Shown piece by piece: positions 10,153 to 20,579 of a stretch of 64,000 nt of DNA; position 1 is the first letter of the stretch, and each line of letters starts with the position of its first letter. Position numbers and translations under genes: made by a program. Source of the stretch: Papaver somniferum (lineage: Eukaryota; Streptophyta; Magnoliopsida; Ranunculales; Papaveraceae); contig NC_039361.1 in the NCBI RefSeq assembly GCF_003573695.1, forward strand, positions 96,474,279 through 96,538,278, given 5' to 3'. The notes under the pieces were generated by a model, which worked only from the letters and a program-made list of their open reading frames with translations, had not been told where the DNA came from and made no database searches.

Positions 10153-11439
10153 TTATTGATGTGTCTCTTCAGTCTGTCTCCCACTTCTTAGAGTTACTGC
10201 ATTAACGTTCTCTTTTGGGTTCAAGTATGGTTGTGATGACAACTTTGTTGAAGCTTGTGCCTTAAAAAAATTTACATCAGTTGCCATTTGCCTCATTTGT
10301 AATTGTAGATCTTTGACAGCAACATCATTCTTTTGTTGATATTGTAGGTTTTGTTGCAATATTCTATCTTGTTTCTGGGAAATACCTTTTGTTTCTTGAA
10401 TCATCTCCTCTAAATTAGAGCTTTGGTTTTGCTGTTGATATTGTGGATGAAATTGTGATTGTTGAAAACCACCTTGTCGTCCGAAAACAGGCTTGGAAAC
10501 AGCAGCTTGCTTGTTTGCATAACTGAAATTCGGATGATCTTTCCAACCAGGATTATAAGTATTAGAGTAGGGGTCATACCTTTGCCTCTGATTTGGAAAC
10601 ACAGCGTTCACCTTTTCGGCCTCTTCTTCATAAGAAGGAATGAACACGACTGCCATTTGTTGCATCATCTTCTCGATATTACCCATTTTATCCTCTAAGT
10701 GTGAAGAAGAACTAACTTCGTTGACCCTCCTACCCATCGATGAGACTCTTGTATTAAATTGTTGCGTGTTTGCATCCATATTCTCGATCAGTTCTGTGGC
10801 TTCATCAATGGTTTTGTTGGTTAACGCACCACCACTAGCCGCATCTATGAGATTTCTCTCCGATTGATGCATTCCATCATAAAAATACTTCATTATGAGT
10901 TTCTCACTTATTTGGTGGTGTGGACAGCTAGACAGCAACTTCTTGTACTTTTCCCAATAATCATAAAGAGTTTCACCAACAATTTGCTCAATTCCACTTA
11001 TTGCTTTACGAATAGTTGCTGCTTTGGAAGCGGGAAAGTACTTTTCTAAAAACACTTTCTGCATATCATTCCATGATGTAATACTTCCTTGTGAAAGGCT
11101 GTAAAACCATTCTTCCGCGGAATCTTTCAAAGAAAATGGAAAAGTTGTAAGTCAAGCTTTGTCTTTGTCAGTTCCAGTTGGTTTCAAACTTATCAACCTA
11201 AGTTGATATAATAGCAAGTGTTTATTCGTATCATCTCAAGGTAACTATTTAAACTTCGGTAACCAATGTATCAACTGAGATTTAAGTTCAATAGAATCAT
11301 CTGAGTTGATGCAAAGCTTTTGTTGATCAAACGATGGAGATGTTAGATCTTTGAGCGTCCTCCTTTGAGGAGGAAGTGGTGAAGGATCTATCTTGTCATC
11401 TGTATTATCCATCTCGTCTGTAGAGAGTTCTTGTTGCAA
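10153..11439 (-). pseudogene. Athila left copy gag
   Basis: The main frame 11130-10153 (325 aa) has the gag capsid-like domain (AEEWFYSLSQGSITSWNDMQ, ETLYDYWEKYKKLLSSCPHH, IDAASGGALTNKTIDEA) and a Gln-rich tail. The N-terminal part is a separate frame, 11439-11245 (LKDLTSPSFDQQKLCIN, LIHWLPKF), so a frameshift lies between about 11245 and 11130. No CCHC knuckle is visible. The structural protein would form the virus-like particle. Confidence 0.85.
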
Positions 11440-11626
11440 GTGATGACTTGCTTGTAGTACTCTTCCCTTGCGAGTTTGGATACCGCACCTATGGTATTCC
11501 CAGTCTTTCGGTGCCAGAGATTAAGTATCTGAAAACAAAAATCTAGAAAACGAAATTAAAAACTAAAAAGAAATTCTAAAAACAAGATTAAAACTAATAA
11601 AAATAACAAATAAATCTACCGACTGC

Positions 11627-11644
11627 TCCCCGGCAGCGGCGCCA
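11627..11644 (-). other. Primer binding site, tRNA-Asp type, left copy
   Basis: Plus strand TCCCCGGCAGCGGCGCCA matches the 3' end of plant tRNA-Asp at all but one position. It is separated from LTR-B by AATTT. Athila elements are known to use tRNA-Asp. Confidence 0.8.
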
Positions 11645-11649
11645 AAATT

Positions 11650-13213
11650 TGATGTGTGTCGTAAGTGCAATCAAATTAATAATCTTATTCACACACAATT
11701 AACTGGTAATATAATGGAAGTAAGGATCGTTCCTACGAAGAGCAGTGAGTTTTAGTTGTCAAAGTGTCACAGAGGGGGGTTTTGTTTTATATGGTGAACA
11801 AAATAAATAATCAAAGCAAATCAAATAAAATTGTATTGTAATCAATTGAGAGAGATATGATCGAGGAATCCTTCTTCGTATATAAACTGTCAATGAGTTA
11901 TTATAGTTTCCTACTCGTCGTTAATCATAGATTATCACCAACCATAGAATAACAGCTAGATCAGTGTTATCCCTTAAATTCCTTATATCACTGGATATGG
12001 AAGTTCTCGCCTACTATATTTTATTCAACAAACCACCAAGTAGTAGATCACTCAAGGTGTAATCCAATTTAATGCTTTACCTTTTGTGAATTTATAGGTT
12101 GATCCTACTAGATAGACTCTTAGATCAAGGTCCACTTTTTAGTGTTGTTTATGCACACAATCGCTCCCTAGAATCCCTTTGTAAGGTTTTGTGTTCTATA
12201 CTTGTGTACAAGTTATTCGACGATTACTTATCTCCTAACTTAATATTAGCAATATATTGAATCAAAAAATCAATTTAGTTGGCCAGCTAAACAATCTATC
12301 AATCAATTATAAAATTCAAATAGTATAAACAATCGATAATCATATGAAGAACTTCAAAGTAGATTAATATAATAACTCAAATATTATTTACAACTTAGAA
12401 TTCATCCTCAATCAATAGGTGTTTAGATACTCATGAATGTAGAAACATCCATGATATACATATGACAAAAGTAAAGAGATAACGTTACGATTGATAATCG
12501 CTCCGTATGATGTTTCTTCTCTCCAAACCCTAAAAATTTCGTGACCTAATGATATGATATGATTTCACATAACCTAATATCTTTTTATAGGTTTACATTT
12601 CTTGGCCTTCATGTATTTAGTTTGGTTTAGGAACCCGACCTAAAATATGACCTAACGACTCCAAACGTGCCCTTAGGCCTTCCAAAGTGTAAATACACAT
12701 TTCCTATGTGCTAAGTGCGCGAACCCAGTCCGCAAACTTCAAAATCCAGCAGGAATTTTCGTAATTAAGTCTGCGAACCCAGTCCGGGAACCTAGTTCGC
12801 GGACTTCACTGTCCTCGGTATTTGATAAAAACTATTTTGGCCACAACTTCTTCATCTGAATTCGGAGTGACCTCATTATTTTTGCATTCTTTTTATCTTT
12901 CAATTATCTTGAAGATGGTGATGAGAAATCCTTAATTTGGATGAGTTAAGATTGCTCTTTGGCCTGAGTCTTGATTTTGAGCGTTTTGCTCCTTTTCGTC
13001 GCACTTCTTCCACTTCTCTTGGACTTGGGCACTTGGATACTTGGAATATTTCTATTCTTAGCTCTTTTCAGCACTTTGTAGCTCCTTTTTGTATGATTCA
13101 CCTAATTGAGACAAATAAGAGAAAACAAGAGTAATAATACCAAAATATGCAAGAATAATAGCTCAAGCAAGTATGGAATGGACACTAAAATCATATGAAT
13201 TATGCACTTATAA
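11650..13213 (-). repeat. Athila LTR-B (shared middle LTR)
   Basis: Plus strand TGATGTGTGTCG through CACTTATAA, where the terminal CA has mutated to AA. It is followed on the left by the left-copy primer site and on the right by the right-copy polypurine site, so it is the 5' LTR of one copy and the 3' LTR of the other. It has private substitutions against both other LTRs. TATA-like box at 12581-12590 (minus); diverged palindrome at 12782-12804. Confidence 0.9.
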
Positions 13214-13775
13214 AATTACCCCACACTTAGATTTTTCTAATCCTCGAGAAAACTAAATAAAACTAATCCTAAATACAACAACTCAATGTCGTGAGGATAC
13301 GGTTACTCTTAGCATGAATAACAGGCCTTTAAACCCCTAGGTGTCCCTAGTTGACGAGTTATAGTCTCGTGAGGGCTTACAAGAGGTATACCCACAAAAC
13401 CTACTTCAATATCTCTCCTTGGAAGAACCACTAAGGATAGACACAAAGTAGAAAGCCAAATAATTAGCTTGCATATGTTCTTTAGCTGCAAACATCCCAC
13501 ATATATTCCAATCCGCACACATAAGCAATTACTTATGTATGTCATTCAACCTGATTGCAAAATTTTACTAAGATAGTCATTGTACTTGTTGCAACGTTTG
13601 TCACAACACTCGCATACTGAAATCACATGGATAGATAAGATAATGGAAATAGAATAGTAAAGGGTGCAAATGTTGCCTTAAGTGAAAGATGTTACCCACA
13701 ATACTTGTATGAATGTCGTCAAAGGATATTTATTTATAGCTCAATAGTTGAGAGAAGCACCCACTTAACTTGACC

Positions 13776-13908
13776 ACATAATTAGATAATCTAAGCGCAT
13801 GTTTCCTTTTCAGCAAGTATGCGATAGTTGCCTTGGATCCTGCGTTCCACGCTTGCTTAGGCGACGGAGACAGGGACAACGTTTCACGCATACTGCCACC
13901 CAAGTGTC
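13776..13908 (-). repeat. 130-bp conserved 3' motif, right copy, unit 1
   Basis: Equivalent of 4917-5049, with the same core GGATCCTGCGTTCCACGC and only a few substitutions. The 199-bp period to the next unit (13975) is kept, so the duplication predates separation of the two copies. Confidence 0.8.
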
Positions 13909-13974
13909 AAGAACCTCATCAATAATCTTTTTGACTTGCTATACAATGATGATATGTTTTTATTTTCATCGACT

Positions 13975-14106
13975 ACATGATTAGATACTCTAAGAGCATG
14001 TTCTTTTTCAGCAAATACGTGATAGTTGCCTTGGATCCTGCATTCCACGCTTGCTTAGGCGACGGAGACAGGGACAACGATTCACACGTATTGTTATCCA
14101 AGTGTC
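13975..14106 (-). repeat. 130-bp conserved 3' motif, right copy, unit 2
   Basis: Equivalent of 5116-5247, with core GGATCCTGCATTCCACGC (one change shared in position with the LARD core, which reads GGAATGCAGGATCC in sense). Confidence 0.8.
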
Positions 14107-15156
14107 GATAAATGAAGAGGAGCCTTATATAAATGTTTGTTTTTTTTTTTTTTTACTTCGGCTCACTCTTTATGAGTGTAATACAATTTTTTTATGGGGA
14201 TTTTAAATAAACTCAACCAATGATTACCTTGCTACAACATCCATGGTAGTATCAGGATCCCACCAAATCACTTAAGAGAAACATATAACTGCAAAAATAA
14301 AAAGAAAGTGATTCAGTAATAATTAAATGTGAGGATGAATCTTTCAAATGACTACCATATCTTAGTTTCGCATTCAATTCTGAACTATATATTTAAGGAT
14401 TGTGAAACTCAATCTATAGCCGTAAGAACTGTTTCAACCTAAAAAGGTGTACGGTGTCATCCTAAATATCTCAAAATTAACTCCAAAAGATGAAGTCTCG
14501 AGGATGCAAGAAATCAAAGAGTATTATTTGTTATGTGCAAATGTAAATAGTATGATACTAAATGCTCCCCCACACTTAAACTCGACATTGTCCTCAATGT
14601 TCAAAACCGAAAATTCTGAAATCTGACATAACAGCAAATTAAACTCCAAATATGTACCAATGGGTAAGGAAATAGGAAAAACTTCCTCAACGAAAGTTGT
14701 TTTCCTACGTCTTTTCTATAAAGTGTAAAAAGGTAACAGAGTTTCGATAAAAGGTCTGACTTTGATAGCCTCCGGACTGACTGACATGCAATCTGAAAAA
14801 GTTCTGGAAAAATTCCGAAACTCAAATGTTCAGGCCTATCTCTCCAACTTAACAAACTCCGAATTCAGATTTTTTTTTGTGCAAAAGAAATGTGAGTCTT
14901 TCCTCTTTAAAATATGGGGTCAACCACTCATATCGGACTTTGTATGAAGTCTCGAGCGCTAATTTCCTGACGAGAATTCGTCAAAACTTTCATTATAGAT
15001 ATAGAACTTGTAAAATCTAAGATGTGAATGCAAGATATTATATGCAAAACTATTAAACTAAAAAAAAAGGTATAGAGATAAAAAAAACCGATGGGTTTCC
15101 TCCCATTTAGCGCTTAGTTTATTGTCCTCAGCCTGACTTGGCATTCCGTCAATTAC

Positions 15157-16348
15157 TCCTCCAGAGGGAGATAATCATGAAATTCTTGCACATCCATATA
15201 CACATAAGCAATGCTTTCATAATATTGCTTCAATCTAAGGACGTTCACCATAAATTTGTTCCATCTCTAAGACTAGAAATTTCAACTGCGCCATGAGAAT
15301 AAACATTAGTAACAACATATGGTCCAATCCATCTGGACCTTAGCTTACCAGGAAATAGTTTAAAACGAGAATAAAATAAAAGAACTTTTTGACCCACAAC
15401 AAAACTCTTTCGAGAAATCATCTTGTCATGGAAAAGTTTCGTCTTTTCCTTGTAAATAAACTCTCGTAAGCATCAGTACGTATCTCCTCTAGCTCGTTAA
15501 GTTGTAACTTCCTTTGTTTACCTGCATTGTCATAATCCATGTTGCACATCTTTATCGCCCAATAATCCTTGTGTTCAAGTTCAACCGGAAGATGACAAGC
15601 TTTTCCATAAACCAACCGATATGGAGACATACCAATCGGTGTTTTGTACGCCGTTCTATATGCTCAAAGTGCATCATTAAGCCTATAACTCCAATTTTTC
15701 CATGAAGTGTTCACGGTTTTCTCAAGAATGGATTTAATCTCACGGTTTGAGATTTCGGCTTGCCCACTAGTTTGTGGGTGATACGGTGTACCGACCTTGT
15801 GTGTTATGTTGTACTTGTTAAGTAGAGCAATGAATGATCTCTGAAAATGTGAACCTCCGTCACTGATAACCACTCTTGGCGTACCATGTCTAGAAAAAAT
15901 ATATTCCTTAAGAAACTCACAAACAAGTTGAGAATCATTAGTAGAGGTGGATTTAGCTTCCACCCATTTCGAAACATAATCCACATCAAGAAAGTATATA
16001 AAATTTTCCATTGGAATTGACAAAATGACCCATAAAATCAATTCCCCACACATCAAATACTTCAACAGCAAGAATTGGTGTGAGTGGCATTTGATTTTGA
16101 GCACCTAGATTGCCAGTTCGTTGACATCTATCACAAGATTTGCAAAAAATATATGCATCCTCAAATAGGGTAGGCCAATAAAATCCACTTTCAAGTACTT
16201 TGAAAGCGGTACGTTTAGAACCAAAGTGACCACCACATGCATAAGTATGACAAAAAAGTAAAAATAGATTGAAATTCAGAATTAGGTACGCACCTGCGGA
16301 TGATTTGATCAGAACCGTATTTCCACAAGTAGGGATCATCCAACACAT
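15157..16348 (-). pseudogene. Athila right copy integrase, broken
   Basis: The zinc domain at 16348-15986 is complete (CGGHF, CKSCDRC) and runs on to [15 protein letters not shown], then stops at a frameshift shared with the left copy. The core at 16104-15664 carries Asp in VDYVSKW, Asp in ISDGGSHF and Glu in QAEISNRE, and ends at the shared TGA at 15664-15666 (DAL-stop-AYRT). The piece at 15630-15418 ([20 protein letters not shown]) is the post-core linker, which the left copy has partly lost by deletion. The GPY-containing C-terminus follows to about 15160 with a further single-base loss. It has more of the domain than the left copy but is not functional. Confidence 0.85.
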
Positions 16349-16394
16349 ACTGCTTGGCTATTTTCTTAAGCTTAATCTTTTGAAAATTAGACAT

Positions 16395-16814
16395 TTATCT
16401 TGTAACCAAGTAGTTCACTATATCCACGTACCAAGGTGTTGAATCTTCAATTGAGAAAAGTTGTTCGTCTGGAAAACGATCTTGTAAAGGAAGTAATTCT
16501 TCGGAAACAACAAGTCTACTTAGGTGATCCACAACAGTATTTTCAACACCCATTTTATCCTTTATTTCATAATCAAATTCTTGCAATAGTAGTATCCACC
16601 GTATAAGTCTTGGCTTAGCTTCTTTCTTCTTTAGTAGGTACCTAAGGGCTGCGTGATCGGAATACACAATCACTTTTGTACCCACCAAATAGGATCTAAA
16701 TTTTTCTAGTGCAAACACTATAGCCAAAAATTATTTTTCGGTGGTAGAATAGTTGATTTGTGCATCGTTTAGGGTCCTAGATGCATAATAAATCACATGA
16801 GATAGCTTGTCTAC
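16395..16814 (-). pseudogene. Athila right copy RNase H, broken
   Basis: It follows the RT after a TGA at 16815-16817 shared with the left copy. A private TAA at 16731-16733 (STTEK-stop-FLA) further cuts it; the left copy has Glu there. The 110-aa open part contains the [12 protein letters not shown] and VDHLSRL landmarks. Confidence 0.85.
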
Positions 16815-17855
16815 TCATTGACCCAAAATGGCTCCAACTGCATAGTCACTTGCATCACACATTAATTCAAATGGCAAACTCCAATTCGGTGACTTAATAA
16901 TTAGTGTCGTTGTCAACAATTCTTTCAATTTATCAAAGGCATCCTTGCACTCCTTGTTGAAGTCAAAAATAACCTCTTTTTGCAGTAATTTGCACATCGG
17001 CATTGAGATTTTGGAGAAATCCTTGATAAACCGCCTGTAAGAACCTGCATGACCAAGAAAAGAACTAATCTCCCTCATACAAGTGGGATATTGTAAGTTT
17101 CTTATTAAGTCTATCTTTTCTTTATCAACTTCAAGCCCTCGAGAAGACACAATGTGACCGAGCACTATGCCATGGTTTACCATAAAGTGACATTTCTCCA
17201 AATTTAAAACAAGATTAGTGTCTATGCATCTTTTAAGCACTAGTTCAATATTTTGTAAACAAAAATCAAATGAATCACCATAAACACTAAAATAATCCAT
17301 AAATACCTCAATGATGCGTTCCACATAGTCAGAAAATATACTGACCATACACCTCTGAAAAGTGGCAGGCGCATTGCAAAGACCAAACGGCATCCGTCTA
17401 TAGGCAAACGTACCAAAAGGACAAGTGAAAGTAGTCTTTTCTTGATCTTCTGGTGCAATAAATATCTGATTGTAGCCCGAATAACAGTCCAAAAAGAAAT
17501 AATGTGAATGTCCCGCTAACCTCTCTAACATCTGATCAATGAAAGGAAAAGGAAAGTGATCCTTTCGGGTTGCGGCATTAAGCTTTCTGTCGTCTATGCA
17601 CACTCTCCATCCTGTTTGAACTCTTGTAGGAACAAGTTCATCATCTTGATTTCTAACAACAGTGACACCTGCTTTCTTAGGTACCACCTGTACCGGGCAA
17701 ACCCATTTGCTGTCAGAAATTGGGTAAATCACCCCCACACTTGGAAATTCGAGGATCTCTTTCTTCACGACCTCCATCATTGGGGGGTTAAGCCTACAAT
17801 GAGCATCACGTACTGGCTTAAAATAATCTTCCATTAGGATTCTATGCATGCACAT
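16815..17855 (-). CDS. Athila right copy reverse transcriptase, open but active site mutated
   Basis: A 346-aa open frame covers the RT core: KWVCPVQVVPKKAG near residue 50, CIDDRKLNAATRKDHFPFPF near 90, FLDCYSGYNQIF near 120, TCPFGTFAYRRMPFGLCNAPATFQ near 140-165, then IEVFMDYFSVYG, the connection (SFLGHAGSYRRFIKDF) and the RNase H start (CDASDYAVGAILGQ). The metal-binding FMDD pair is MDY here (GAT-TAT), so the second catalytic Asp is gone although the frame is open. It should copy the element RNA into cDNA; as read it is predicted inactive. It is a piece of a gag-pol ORF, not an independent gene. Confidence 0.85.
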   Translation of the reverse strand: MCMHRILMEDYFKPVRDAHCRLNPPMMEVVKKEILEFPSVGVIYPISDSKWVCPVQVVPKKAGVTVVRNQDDELVPTRVQTGWRVCIDDRKLNAATRKDHFPFPFIDQMLERLAGHSHYFFLDCYSGYNQIFIAPEDQEKTTFTCPFGTFAYRRMPFGLCNAPATFQRCMVSIFSDYVERIIEVFMDYFSVYGDSFDFCLQNIELVLKRCIDTNLVLNLEKCHFMVNHGIVLGHIVSSRGLEVDKEKIDLIRNLQYPTCMREISSFLGHAGSYRRFIKDFSKISMPMCKLLQKEVIFDFNKECKDAFDKLKELLTTTLIIKSPNWSLPFELMCDASDYAVGAILGQ

Positions 17856-18133
17856 GGATGGACTAATGCTTTTGATATCAGCAATTGTCCAACCAATAGA
17901 TGTTTTGTGCTCTTTCAGAACCCTAAGTAGACGTTATTTTTGTATTGGGGTGAGGTTATTTGCAACAATCACCGGAAGTTCTTCTTTGTCACGCAAGTAC
18001 ACGTACTTTAGGTGGTCTGGAAGTGGCTTTAATTCTAGTTTCGGTGCCTACACAATAGAAGGTAATGGAGCCTCATTAGTTACGGGTAAGGAAATATAAG
18101 AAACATTACACGGCTTAGCTTCTTGTAATGCTG

Positions 18134-18781
18134 TTAAGGCACCACACATCTCCACCAATTCTTTGCTAAGTAAACGTTCAGGTTCGGCTGTCCATGAACG
18201 TCCAAATCAATGTTATTCCGTAGCATAACTCCAAGTTCATCTTCATTATTCAAATCAAAAATTTGTTGCTCTAACGAACCAATAACATCAATTGAGAAAG
18301 ATGAGTGAACATCACTAGGATAGTGCATGGTTTCAAAAATATTGAAACGTATTTTCTCCTTATCAAATTCCATAGTGAGTGCACCACTATCAACATCAAT
18401 CTTGGTCTTTGCAGTCTTCATAAAAGGTCTCCCAAGAAGTAACGAAGTAGATGAACAATTATCTCCATTGTGCATATCCACAATATAAAAATCAACCGTA
18501 AAGATTAATTGATTCACTTGAACTAACACGTCCACCACGACTCCCTTAGTATATATATTGGACTTGTTAACCAATTGAATAGTAATCTTTGCCTCTTTTA
18601 AAGGTCCGAGATTCAAAGAATCATAAACATCGACTGACATAACACTTATGGAAGCTCCCAAATCAAGCAAAGCACGCTCGAATCGTCGATTACCAATGGT
18701 AACAGGAACTGTGAAACCGCCAGGATCTTCACACTTTGTAGGCATCTTCTTTAGTAGCATATCTGTAGCACTTTCGCCCAC
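18134..18781 (-). pseudogene. Athila right copy protease
   Basis: Open frame of 215 aa with DLGASISVMSVDVYDSL near residue 38 and LLLGRPFMKTAKTKID near 115, so the aspartic protease fold is represented. It begins right after an in-frame TAG (18782-18784) that ends the linker frame; the left copy reads through this point (Gln). Its C-terminus is frameshifted against the left copy (KNWWRCVVP versus KELVEMCG). Confidence 0.85.
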
Positions 18782-19153
18782 CTAAGTAATCTCGTTAGCA
18801 ATCAACCTATCTTTCCTTGTACACAAGTCCTTCAAAACCTTGGCATACCTGGGTACGGTTCTGATGGCCTCGATAAATGGAATGTTGATGTGTATCTTGC
18901 TGAAAATATCCATGATCTCCTTGTCTTGAGCTTGCTTCTTCGACTTGGAAAAACGACTAGGGAAAGGAGGTGGTATGGTAAAAGTGGGAATCGTGTCCTT
19001 AGGCTGTCCATTTGAGGTTGGCTTTTCCTTTGGGATGGTTTCCTCCTCTACTTCCTTTTCGATGTCGTTACTAACCTCTTTTTGTTGATGTGTCTCTTCA
19101 GTCTGTCTCCCATTTCTTAGAGTTACTGCATTAACGTGCTCTCTTGGGTTCAC
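18782..19153 (-). pseudogene. Athila right copy gag-protease linker
   Basis: A 123-aa frame with AVTLRNGRQTEETH, a Glu/Lys-rich stretch, TIPPPFPSRFSKSKKQAQDKE and IHINIPFIEAIRTVPRYAKV. It links the gag tail to protease in the family's single ORF. A stop at each end isolates it. Confidence 0.75.
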
Positions 19154-19209
19154 CTATGGTTGTGATGAAAACTTTGTTGAAGCTTGTGCCTTTAAAAATT
19201 TACATCGGT

Positions 19210-20468
19210 TTATATTTGCCCCATTTGTAATTGTAGATCTTTGACAGCAACATCATTCTTTTGTTGATATTGTAGGTTTTGTTGCAATATTGTATCTTGT
19301 TTCTGGGAAATACCTTTTGTTTCTTGCATCATATCCTCTAAATTAGAGCTTTGGTTTTGTTGTTGATATTGTGGATGAAATTGTGATTGTTGAAAACCAC
19401 CTTGTCGTCCGAAAACAGGCTTGGAAACAGCAGCTTGCTTGTTTGCATAACTGAAATTAGGATGATCTTTCCAACCAGGATTATAAGTATTAGAGTAGGG
19501 GTCATACCTTTGCCTCTGATTTGGAAACACATCGTTCACCTGTTTGGCCTCTTCTTCATAAGAAAGAATGAGAAGGGATGCCATTTGTTGCATCATCTTC
19601 TCGATATTATCCATTCTATCGTTTAAGTGTGAAGAAGAACTAACTTCGTTGACCCTCCTAGCCATCGATGAGCCTCTTGTATTAAATTGTTGCGTGTTTG
19701 CATCCATATTCTCGATCAGTTCTTTGGCTTCATCAATGGTTTTATTGGTTAACGCACCACCACTAGCCGCATCTATGAGATTTCTCTCCGATTGAATCAT
19801 TCCATCATAAAAGTGCTTCACTATGAGTTTCTCACTTATTTGGTGGTGTGGACAGATAGAAAACAACTTCTTGTACCTTTCCCAGTAATCGTAAAGAGTT
19901 TCACCAACAATTTGCTCAATTCCACTTATTGCTTTGCGAATAGTTGCTGCTTTGGAAGCGGGAAAGTACTTTTCTAAAAACACTTTTTGCATATCATTCC
20001 ATGATGTAATACTTACTTGTGAAAGGCTGTAAAACCATTCTTCCGCGGAATCTGTCAAAGAAAATGGAAAAGCTATAAGTAAAGTTTGTCTTTGTCAGTT
20101 CCAGTTGGTTTCAAACTTGTGAACCTAAGTTGAAATAATAGCAAGTGTTTATTCGTATCATCTCCAGGTAACCATTTAAACTATGGTAACCAATGTATCA
20201 ACTGAGATTTAAGTTCAATAGAATCATCTAAGTTGATGCAAAGCTTTTGTTGATCAAACGATGGAGATGTTAGATCTTTGAGCGTCCTCCTTGGAGGAGG
20301 AGGAGGTGGTGAAGGATCTATCTCGTCGTCTGTATTAACCATCTCTTCTGTAGAGGGTTCTTGTTGCAAGTGATGACGTACTTGTAGTACTGTTCCCTTG
20401 CGAGTTTGAATACCGCACCTATGGTATTCCCAGTCTTTTGGTGCCAGAGATTGAGTACCTGAAAACAA
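19210..20468 (-). pseudogene. Athila right copy gag
   Basis: Main frame 20058-19210 (282 aa), with the same landmarks as the left copy (SITSWNDMQKVFLEKYFP, ETLYDYWERYKKLF, IDAASGGALTNKT) and the Gln-rich tail. The N-terminal frame at 20468-20181 (95 aa) has APKDWEYHRCGIQTRKG and a run of prolines (SPPPPPPRR), longer than in the left copy. A break between 20181 and 20058 separates them, in the same region as in the left copy. Confidence 0.85.
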
Positions 20469-20556
20469 AAATCTAGAAAACGAAATTAAAAACTAAAAAG
20501 AAATTCTAAGAACAAGATTAAAACTAATAAAAATAACAACTAAAGCTACCGACTGT

Positions 20557-20574
20557 TCCCCGGTAGCGGCGCCA
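20557..20574 (-). other. Primer binding site, tRNA-Asp type, right copy
   Basis: TCCCCGGTAGCGGCGCCA on the plus strand, two mismatches to the plant tRNA-Asp 3' end, AATTT spacer to LTR-C. Confidence 0.75.
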
Positions 20575-20579
20575 AAATT

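Larger units (their letters stand above)
13214..15157 (-). other. Athila right copy, 3' non-coding region
   Basis: Colinear with 4355-6324. It contains the polypurine-like site, the duplicated 130-bp motif (13776-13908, 13975-14106), the TTTCTCTTAAGTGATTTGG box (near 14284-14265) and the ACATTGAGGACAATGT box with TTTAAGTGTGGGGGAG (14610-14570). ORFs are short and not conserved between the two copies. Confidence 0.7.

Noticed and set aside
10459..11049. Plus-strand ORFs opposite the Athila gag (also at 19387-19977)
   Set aside because: Antisense shadows of gag; their similarity between the two copies follows from the gag sequence itself.
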